A program made the translations under genes and the position numbers. DNA of 64,000 bases from Rhea pennata (lineage: Eukaryota > Chordata > Aves > Rheiformes > Rheidae), in the NCBI RefSeq assembly GCF_028389875.1, contig NC_084668.1:22063493-22127492 (forward strand), read 5' to 3'. Numbering within the stretch: the first letter of the stretch is position 1; every line of letters begins with the position of its first letter. The notes under the pieces were generated by a model. It saw only the letters and a program-made list of their open reading frames with translations. It did not search any database and had not been told where the DNA came from. This document shows positions 48,801-58,104 of the stretch, one piece after another.

Positions 48801-51800
48801 AAAAACCAGAAGGTAGTCTAAGACACCAAATAATTCACCATCAATGAGCAAGCTATACCTAACAGAATCAAACATGAGTTGAACTGGTTCTGGAAAAAAT
48901 AAGGCTAATGACTTCTTCTGCCTCACATTCACTTTTATTAAAAAAAAGAAAAAAAAATCTAAGAAAAGCTTATGGCCATTTAAGGCAAAACCAATACAGG
49001 CTTCCGTAACTGATTGTGCCAGTATATTCAGAGCTTTAAAGGAAAGCTAATGCTTATGAAGAAAAGTCAGAAAATATGACTAATCATAACTACTACAATA
49101 AATTCAGCCTAAAACGGCAGACTGCCCCCCAAAATAGCTTTGAAAGGCCCATGAGTAACACCATCCCAGAAGAGGATTTTCTGTGCATTACAGGGAAAAA
49201 TATGCAGAGCCAGAGCTGCCACTCAGTACTATCCTCTAGTTGTTAACTGAATGCTGAAGAGTTTGCTGCAAGAACAGGTATAAACAAAAATAAATAAAAA
49301 TGTTACTAAATTTACCTTTCTCTTACCTCGGGTCCTGCCATAGGCCCAAGAATAAAAAATAATTTTGTAAAAGTTTCAGGATCATTATAATCATCTATAG
49401 ATTCAGACAGCAGCTGTTTAGCAACCAAGCGGAATTCCGTATTGTCTAAACCAAGCTGCTCATACAGTCCAAAAATAAGACTAATATTGTGTATATCAAG
49501 ATGGCAGGCACTTTTAAGGAAAATCTTGTTGCATTTTTCTAGCAATGGATGATATGCCAGTTTAACGTTTTGAAGAAACAGTGCTATTCTTTTGGCATAG
49601 TTGAAGTGGACTTCATCTTCTGCCCCCAAAAGCTGTTCAGCCTTCTGTAGTAATCGATCTCGAAAACTCTGTGAGATAACATCAGATATGCTGATCATCA
49701 AAACTGACAAGATCCTAAAAAAAAAAAATCAAAAGATTTCACACTTATGCATCGAATATTTTAAGTATTGGGTTTTAGATTTCTTAAATTAGCCAAAGTG
49801 GGAATATTAGTCAGGGTGTTGCTAACTTCTGTCTCAACAGGAATTTTAAGTCCAGTGTAGAAAATATAGCTGAGCAAAAAAATTTGTCCTACCGAAGCCA
49901 AAATTCTGCTTTCAGTGAATTTCTAAAGCAATTAGGATTTTTCTACCATTACTTACAAAGTTTTATGTGATGAAAGTGTTTGCCTGAGGCAAGTCCCTGA
50001 TTTGGATTTGTGAAAAGATCTTTCATGTTCAGTGGAAACTAAAATTAAAGAAAACTCGAACAATTCTCAAGAGACAGAATGGAGAGCAGAATCACCAGAA
50101 TTCTTGAAGAAAACCTGCCTTCCAATGGGGCCAATAGGGAAAAAGCTGACAAATAGTTTTGCAAAGAAATGCAGTCCCATTTAATGACTATTTCACAAGC
50201 AGGTTCCTCAGATACACAGAAAAGACTGTTGGGACTGATGATGCCGTTTAAAGCAGAAAAGGACAGCAACCTTTGCTATAATGGAGGCAAGAAAAAAAAA
50301 AAGTTGGACTTTTTGCACTGGGGCCTGGTTTTAATTAATTTTAAAGTACTTTGAAGATAAATAAAAATAACATTGCTTCGATGTTGTTTACTGCTATTCA
50401 CAGTAGTGAACTAAATCCATGTCGGGGCAGGGAAACTACCAATGTCATGGAATGAAGACATCTTCTGGTGAGTCATTAGCAACTAAATTCTCAGAAAAGC
50501 CCACGTAAAACTTAGAATCAGGGCAAAGCAATATCTGATGTTTTTCCCACTTTAAGTAGAACATTATATTTAAACAAGTTCTTCAATTGGTTATACAGAA
50601 GTTCTTCCCAAAATAATTGGGGAAACGCATTCACCTGAGCAAACTCATCTATGAAAACCAACACCCTCATACAAATTGCCTCTGTCACACAAACCCCAAG
50701 CTGAAGAAAAGCAACATTCAGTTCAGAAAGCAAGGTGTTTAGTGAGCACAGCCCACTAATCATGACACATTGCTTCTACACTTACCTTATATCCTGTATA
50801 GAATCCAGTTTCATGTCCACAATATGAGCTATTTTGCCAATTAGGGGACTAAAATGCATGTGCTGCTTGTATAAACACAGTGCAAATTTAGACAGGGCTG
50901 GCAGGCTAAGTCTGTTAAGACATCAAATAAAGAAAGACAGAACGCTTACTTTTTAATTTTAGTGAATAACAAAAGTAACAATCTAATATAAGAACTATAT
51001 AACAGATAAGATTATATTCAAATTACAAAACATGGAAACAAAACATCAAAGCATTGCCCATTTGGTCACACGTAGTGATACTTCAGACTTCACCAAAATA
51101 AACTGTAATCGATAAAGTCACCTAGGAATTTTATATTACAGTATATTATATGTACAGAGTTTTGCAAAAAAATAGAAATTTTTAGGTTTAGTCAGATCAC
51201 TGTAAGGAAATCTATAATGATTATCTTATCGAGCAGTAAATTTCCAAACAGCTAAAATGAATATGAGCAAGTTAATATCTGAAAGTAATTTTGTGTTCAG
51301 ACTAGACTGAATTTATATACTGGTCAAGATGCCCCAGTTGTTAAGCTAGGACAGGCAATTCTGTGATGCTGATGACAAAACTGACACTAGCTCCTGCCAT
51401 CAACTGGAGATTAAAGAATTAAAATTAAAATATCAAAAGCAAAAAAAAGTGCAAAGGGAAAATATAAAAAATTTACTAATATTAAGATAAGCCAGGAGTT
51501 CTAATTACCATTTAAGAGTAGAACACCAAGCACTACATACTAAGATAAAATTGTAAATGTTAGAACTTCCAGCTTACTTCAAACATATACATCTCTACAG
51601 CTAACATATTTCAAAATCTTAATGTGTCAGTCCTCTATTGTTGCACTATGCAAACATCTTCTTGAACATCTGTGCCCCAAATACCATCAATACTCAAAGC
51701 ATTCATCTTAAAAAAATCCCTCCTAAAACCCTTCAAAAATACAACTGATATTTAAAATACTTACAAAATGTTTAAAACCTCTGGTAAATACTCTGAGAAC

Positions 51801-52851
51801 TCTTGTGCAGCCTCACATAAAGCAACTACGCTTGCAATTTACAGCTTTCAAAAAGGATAGAAGTACTGTACTTACTTTTCTAATCTTTTCCACCCTTCTG
51901 AAACAAGCACTTCTGCTAGAGAATCATGGTCTTCAACATTCAGCCTTCAGAACAGCCAAAGATAAAACAATTAAAAAGTTTGCTTTTAAAGTTATAAAGA
52001 AACCATGTAAGAGAGGTAAATATCCTGTTATTATTTATCATAGTTTTACATTTCTATCACTCCCTCCATCCAAACATATGTACCTAAAACCAAATTATAA
52101 TAATTTGTGCATTAATAATCTAATCTCCACTGAGATTGCAAAACATCAGTCATTTTGTATCTGGAAAACAGAGACACAGGAAGCAGGCAAGTTGTCTAGC
52201 AAGTTGTCTGTGCCACAGTCAGAGTACAAAGCATGGAGAGGTCAATCTACTTATGGTCTGAATTTTGACTAAAAAGTCATTCTCTTATTCCTTTCAGATA
52301 TAAAATGTAATGTTGTAAGAGGACTGCTAGTTAGCAGGGGATTTAAGGCTGTAAAGTTTTCTAATCTTAGAAATGCAACATCAATAAAGAAGTTAGCAGA
52401 AAAATGTATTTATCAAATATTGCACTGAATAAAAGGTTTTAAACTGTGTATTTTTGAAGTATTTTGTTGGACTGACTTTTGATACATGACGTGGAATTGA
52501 ACATAATATCGCTTACCTCAGAATACTGTACAGGGTGTCCACCACAACCTCATTTTCCATATATTTTACCTTGTTTTCTGCCAAAACGTGAAGAGTAAGA
52601 AACTGGGAGTGATTTCTTACATAGTTGTTAGTCCTTAATGGAAGCGGCCTCTTCTTTTGTAATTGCCACAGCACATTCAGCGCACTTCCCACATGTTTTT
52701 CAGAAAGCCTGGCCTTGTTCCTTCCAATGAGACTGAACACTTCATCTTCATGGGTGCAGCTATTTATCTGGCTCAGAAGCAGGTCATTGCTCAGAGTTCG
52801 AGCTTGGCAACGTCTTAGTGCAAACAAGCAAACCTGCCTCAAACAAAGCAT
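39856..52851 (-). CDS. FASTKD1: FASTKD1, FAST kinase domain-containing protein 1
   Basis: Mitochondrial RNA-binding protein of the FASTK family, reported to influence MT-ND3 mRNA. Coding exons in transcript order: 52517-52851, 51876-51944, 50786-50905, 49316-49714, 48415-48525, 47054-47185, 45624-46110, 43964-44078, 43131-43259, 42243-42374, 42017-42130, 41593-41734, 40987-41101, 39856-39945. They join in one frame to 829 residues (human 847 as remembered). The ATG at 52851 (MLCLRQVCLFALRRCQ) gives a basic, Arg-rich N-terminus suited to mitochondrial import; a longer start is treated separately. The FAST_1/FAST_2 region spans roughly residues 555-700 (SILNYDPPANEEFF, CLECPEFHIPWFHERYCQQ). The RAP domain follows at about 760-815 (RIALEFLDPKAF, KKRHLEMLGYRVVQIP), and the protein ends KKHLYETQ. 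Confidence 0.93.
40987..41101 (-). CDS. FASTKD1: FASTKD1 RAP-domain exon
   Basis: Encodes IALEFLDPKAFSKDSRHMKG and KKRHLEMLGYRVVQ, the core of the RAP domain, a PD-(D/E)XK nuclease-like fold shared by FASTK proteins. It ends in phase 0 at CAG and joins the last exon 39856-39945 (IPYFEWNSMVLSSKEAK), a match to the remembered human C-terminus. Reading past this donor gives an unrelated tail, so the intron is needed. Confidence 0.93.
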
Positions 52852-52917
52852 TTTGTTATGTCTACCAGCTGTCTTTAAGGTGTCCAGAAAGATTCCTCTT
52901 TCACTTTTCACAGTAAA
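52852..52917 (-). CDS. FASTKD1: Upstream in-frame extension of the FASTKD1 first coding exon
   Basis: Upstream of ATG 52851 the frame stays open for 22 codons to an acceptor-like catag at 52918-52922. The translation VKSERGIFLDTLKTAGRHNK resembles the remembered human N-terminus MKKTPVFLESLVTN, but the codon at the human Met position (52909-52911) is GTG. The extension is coding only if initiation is at GTG or at an upstream ATG spliced to it. Confidence 0.45.
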
Positions 52918-52919
52918 CT

Positions 52920-55470
52920 ATGTTGTTACGAAGTTGGGCATTTGAAAAACAGAAGCTTAAGAATTCAGTTCTATTGCACCTGTAATGAGATTGAATTAAG
53001 ACAGTTAAATACAGTCATAACTATTGGCTAAAAATGAGCGTCTCCACTTATAATTCCCTGAGCTAGTGTAAGCTTGAAAAGAACTTAAAATCAAAATTTT
53101 TCTCAGAGATGTTCCTAACAATGAAAACTTAAATGCTTAGATGCACTGGGAAAACTTAGTACATTCTGTAAATTTTGAAATTTAGAAACCCTCCTTTAAA
53201 AGGCGTATGCGCCATCAAGCTAGTACTGAGAAGACAAAGCTGAGGCAGGCAGTTCATGACCACATCGAGCGAGGCGCTCTCTTTTTGCCAGCGTGGGCTC
53301 TGACAACCGCCAGGAAATACAGCTGCTGGCTGTAAAAGGAAGTGATCCAGCAAGTGATGCAGAGCTCCTGAGCTGGCATCCCTGGGCTAATGTGGCCTTA
53401 TGCATGGGTATAGCCCACAATGACATCAACTGTTCTCCATCTACGAGCTTCTTCTGGAGTTTCCTTTCCAGGCTGCTTTCCTTAGTACACGGCCTATGTC
53501 CTGTAAACTCATGTATGGCTTCCAGTCAGGAAGGCTGCCTATCTCTGTAATATTATCAGTCACAACACATCAGCTGAAATCACCCTCTGTGAAAAAGAAA
53601 AGCTTCCACTGTAGTGGAAGTCTTATCTACTGAAATCCGGTAAACACTCACTTGTTTTCTTAATACATCCCCCAGTTTCGCATACAGCGCTAACAACAAC
53701 GTAGTTTACAACCGACAGAATGGGTTCCAAGCTCCAGCAAACAAAACCACTAGTGGTAAATGTCATAGTACAACAAAAAAACTCACCAAAATCCCTTATC
53801 ACAGAGGTCATGGAAAAAGTGGAAATGGAAAAACTCCTGCTTTAGAGGGTATAATCAGTAAAACCAAAAAATATCAATATACCTTTTTCCCCATCAGCAG
53901 ACTTCACGGATGCTCTTCAATTGCACACAATTCCATCTGCCTAGCATCAAGACCAGGACAGCAGCATACAGTAGGCCTACTAAGAAAGAAAAATCCTTCT
54001 CATTTGAGCTATGTAAGACATTAAACTCATTCCACGAGACTAGATACAAATGGATTGTTTTTGATGTCTGCACATTCAACTTCAAAGAATAAAAAGTTAT
54101 ATGACACTGCACCACATCGCTGTCACTGTTACTGAGGCAGATACAAGGCAGCTAAAATGAAGTAATTTTCATTTATGAACTGTTATAAAATGAAGGGTTT
54201 TCTTCCCTATGCGAAGTGAAAGAACATGAAAATAAAAAGATACCTCTTTTCCAGTTATTATACATTAAATAACTTTTTATATAGTGACTTGCTTTCTGCT
54301 CCCAATCACAGATCACTTTTATTGCTTCTATGAGTTCTGTACAACAGTTTCTTTTCATGGAATTTATTCTGATTTAGCTCCAGAAAAAGTTACGTGACAT
54401 TGTTTATTCCATGCAATCTTTATAAAAAGTGTTGTTGCCTTTTCTCTTTGTACACAACTACAGGCTTTCAGAAGTAGTTGAGACTTCTTAATATGTGATT
54501 TTTATGATGTGGACTAAAATAATCTAAAGTACAGGTCAACAGTTGATGAAGCCACGGTTAACTCAAAATCTAGTAGTATTCAAGCCTCAAGTACTAAACT
54601 GACTACATTTACAAGACCACTTGACAATGTTGATGATTTTACAATTTTTCCAAGTTATTTAAAAACATTTGTTCTGTTCCCGTTTGTTGTATAGCTGCAC
54701 ATGAATGGAGCAAACCATAAACAGTTGTGGCAGTAAAAAGCAGAAATAGCCAACTGTTCCACCAACAGCTTTTAAGCAAAAAAACCAACAGAGACTTGTA
54801 AAAATTTTTGAACTATGTAACTACCTAATTTAAAGAGATAAAAGATTGCATTTTATCTCTAAAAACATGACAGTAAAGTACAGCTTCAAAAACAGCACAA
54901 CTTTTTTAACTTATTGCATGACTATCTTTAGAGTTTTAGTTGCAAATGAACATTTTTCTTATCCTGTTTTAGAGAACAGCTACGGAAGCATCAGGCAAAT
55001 ACCTTTAAAAGAATTCTGACATATTGAAACTTGCTTTTAAGATTTCACATGCTATAATACAAAATATTAAAGCAAAGGCTCTTTATTAGTGTATTTTTGC
55101 CCTGTTTAACATCCCTCTGTTTTTATACGTCCATCTGATGGAAGGAAAGCCACAGTATCAATTGACGTTTACTCCCCACAGCACTGGCAAGCTGGGCTGC
55201 TATCGACACCAGAAGATACAAAACCTCACGCTCGCACACCTTCCTGTAAGGGCCGGCGCAGGGGGATAACACAGCCACTGCAGAGCCCTCCTACCCCTCA
55301 TCCTCATCGCTGGGAACTGGGATCTCTGTGGAAAATGACCTGTAGGGCATTTCCAAATATTTCTCTCCCTGGAAGGTATTTAGAAGATACAAATCGTTTC
55401 TCAGAAACTTTTATGAGATTTTACGTTGTAATTAATTCTAGGATCGCTTAACAAGAAAGACATTAGGAAA
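52920..55470. other. Non-coding intron-like stretch upstream of FASTKD1 coding exons
   Basis: About 2.5 kb of AT-rich DNA with only short frames in both directions. It is the intron between the first FASTKD1 coding exon and its 5' exon(s). No repeat or RNA gene recognised. Confidence 0.5.
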
Positions 55471-55479
55471 CTGCATTTG

Positions 55480-56180
55480 TTTTGCAACTTAGAGAGGCAC
55501 AGCTGCGGGCCTGGCAGCTCTGCGCTACGGGCAGGCAGGCACGCGCCGCCGCTGCCGGGCCGCCCCACGGGTCCCCGCACCCAGACCGTGATTCCGGAGC
55601 CCTGCAGCAAGCAGTGGAGCCCGGGTGGCCCTGCCATGCCCACAGCCCGGCTGCAACGAGCCCGGCCCCGCTCGCAGCACCCCGGCCCCCACCTACCAGC
55701 CCGCCGGCAGCCGCCGTCGCCGGGAGGAGCAGGGCGGCGCTCCCCGGGGCCAGGACCGGGCCCCCACCACGGGCTCCTCCCCGCGCCCGGCGGCAGCGGG
55801 AGCCCACCCGGGACCGGGGCTGGGAGGCTGCCGCCGCCCCGGGAGGGCCTCGAGCTGCTGCGAGGCAGGGGACGCCCTCGCCGAAAGCCATGCAGCGCGG
55901 CTGTCGCGGAAGGGCAAAGCCTGACACCCGAAACACCCCCAAAAACAAAAGAAACCCACCCCAAAACTAAGGAAACAAGGGAATCAGTGTTGTCCGCACA
56001 GCTCTCCACACGTCCTCGCACGCCCCGAATGCAGGCAATGCAGACCCGTGCTTCCCTCGCGCCACGGAGGGATGCTGCTCGCTCAAGCAGAGCGGCGCGG
56101 CTGAATCCCTGCAGCCACTGCGTCTCTGCGCTGCTATCTACAGCGCGGGCACCCAGAGACAGAGCACTTCCCAAGAGCTG
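55480..56180 (-). promoter_or_regulatory. CpG island, possible FASTKD1 promoter
   Basis: A 0.7-kb CpG-rich block, separate from the PPIG island 1.3 kb to its right. Its long frames on both strands (up to 262 codons) are compositional and show no domain. On the - strand a gggctg/GTAGGT donor at 55695-55696 could end a non-coding first exon of FASTKD1 starting near 55.7-56.0 kb. If so, this transcript would bypass the ATG exon at 56948 and would use ATG 52851. Confidence 0.5.
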
Positions 56181-56947
56181 TCGGGGCACATGGGGAGAAA
56201 GGAAAAGTCCAGCAACTTAGATCTTGCGAAGGAAACAAAGGCAAATTATAACACCTGATGTGGTCATATTAATTAAAATAAACACAGAAAACCACTTTTT
56301 AGCTCTGGGGGAAATAAAAGTTATCAGTTCAGAAAATACACGAAGGGACTTGCATCTTATTTTTACACTTCTTTTATGTTTTACCAAAGCTTTTTGCTTT
56401 ACCAAAAAATGTTAAAAATGTGCAAGTTCTGGAACACACATCTAACATATGTTGTAACACATATTTATTGTTTACATAATAGCTCCAGATCATCCTTCTA
56501 GGCCTTTTCTCACCACCACTGATAATAACTAAAAATGATTAAAACCAGGAATGGGTCAGTCCAGTAGCAACTGATACAATATGATCACAATGTTGTATTC
56601 ATCACGCTTATTTATTTCTCCAGCTGTGTGTAATGTAATCTGCGATTGTTATCATTCTATCTAACACCACAACCAACATTATTACTGTGACCAACCTTTT
56701 ATTGGATTGACTGGCTGTTTTGCAACTGCCTATCAAAAATTTAGCTCCGGCATTTTGTCCATTTTTGATATTCTACGAATACCTCATGTGTATACCTCAA
56801 GCTGGCACTTACCTTTTTTAAAGAACCTCAAGCCTTGTGCAAACTCACATAAGACCTCCAAGGAATGTGACTTTTCCTATTTTTAGAGGAAAACTATTCT
56901 ACATTTGTTTGAAGGAGAATTTTGTAATCTGCGGCTCTTTCACTTAC

Positions 56948-57016
56948 CATAAGATGACTAACTTTTTACTGTTGTCTTGTCAAATACACTTGGATGAAAT
57001 CTGGAATCAATAATGC
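56948..57016 (-). CDS. FASTKD1: Candidate 5' exon of FASTKD1 ending in its ATG
   Basis: On the - strand a good acceptor (tctatttgtttcag) precedes a 69-base exon whose last three bases are ATG, followed at once by a GTAAGT donor. An in-frame TAA lies 18 bases upstream of the ATG, so nothing upstream can be coding. Spliced to the acceptor at 52917 it gives Met-FTVKSERGIFLDTLKTAG and continues in frame, making 852 residues against 847 in human. Frame fit and length support it; no transcript was seen. Confidence 0.45.
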
Positions 57017-57369
57017 CTGAAACAAATAGAAACATTAGTTAAAACTATCTTAAGTAAGTCAGATCTACAGGGAATGAAAACAAGATTTACCAATGCAGCT
57101 TGTGCCAAAACCTGTGTGATTTATTTAACACAATTCTGCTCACCAATAGCTTCTGCATTTCAGAGCTCAGAGGCCAGCCCCTTGAGACTGGCTTTTTTGC
57201 AGAGATCTGGAAGGAGAAAACTGGCTTGCCTGCTTTCTGGGAGGTTATCTGGCTGGTGAGCAGCGGGTTGCTGAACTCCCCCACCTCCCGCTATGCACGG
57301 CTCTACTCACCGCAGTGCTCACCGGTCTGAATTTAAAACTTTCAAAGCAGACTCCTAGGTAAGCCTGGC

Positions 57370-57392
57370 TTTTTTTTTTTTTTTTTTTTTTT
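57370..57392. repeat. Homopolymer T(23)
   Basis: Uninterrupted run of 23 T on the + strand just left of the PPIG/FASTKD1 CpG island. Confidence 0.97.
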
Positions 57393-58052
57393 ATGTTCAC
57401 AACTTTATGTCTTATCACGAACGTTAATGTCCCTATTTCTAAAATAAAATTACCTTCGCGTGGTAACACGCGATTACCAGGGTGAAATTACCGGGAACGC
57501 TTTCAGAAGTCTTCCCGGCCCGCTCCGGGCTCTCACGTGCCGCTGCAGCAGCCAGCCCGCGGCGCCGGGCGCCTCCCGGAGGCTGCGCTCTTCCCGCCGC
57601 CGGCCCCTTTGCCGCGCCGGCTCCGCACGGCGGCACCCGGCGACATCCACCCGCGGGCGCCTTCGGCAGCGAAGCACCCGCCTGTCGGGAGCGGCGCGGC
57701 GGGCTGCGGTGCCCGCTGCAGGCCCTCCTGGCGCGGCGCGGCGCGGCGCGGCGCGGCCGGGCCAGGCGGCGGGAGGCGCCGCGCCGCGGCGGGGGGCGGA
57801 GCGGCGCTGACGAGCTGGCGGAGGCGGGCAGCCCCCTCCCCCCACGCCGCTTCGGCTCCTTGCGAGCGGCCCCGCCGCCTCCGCGCCGCCGGGCCGGGCC
57901 GGGCCGGGCCGGGCTCCACGGCGGCCGGCGATCCCAGCAGGCCCTCACAGGCCGCGGCGCCGTCCGCCGCCGCCGCCGCTCCCGCGCCGCCCCCGGGGTC
58001 GGCCCCTCCCGCCCGCTCCTGCGCTGACGCAGTCCGTGCCGCACCAGCTCCC

Positions 58053-58104
58053 AACATGGCGGCGAGGCGCTGAGGAGCGCGCGGAGACGCGGGCCGCGAG
58101 CGCG
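58053..58104 (+). other. PPIG: Putative PPIG non-coding exon 1 with YY1 element
   Basis: AACATGGCGGC at 58053-58063 is a textbook YY1 site, typically just downstream of a housekeeping start site. It is followed by a strong gcg/GTGAGT donor at 58104/58105. Assignment to PPIG (a nuclear SR-cyclophilin peptidyl-prolyl isomerase) rests on synteny next to FASTKD1 and on strand. No PPIG coding exon (expected start MGIKVQRPR) is found before the window ends. Confidence 0.55.

Noticed and set aside
51805-52272. 155-codon frame on the + strand
   Set aside because: Antisense to FASTKD1 exon 51876-51944 and its introns, no recognisable domain, AT-rich codons; taken as chance.
55401-56220. Open frames of 247-262 codons on both strands
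   Set aside because: They lie in a CpG island, are rich in Pro, Ala, Gly and Arg, overlap one another on opposite strands and show no domain; stop codons are simply rare at this base composition.
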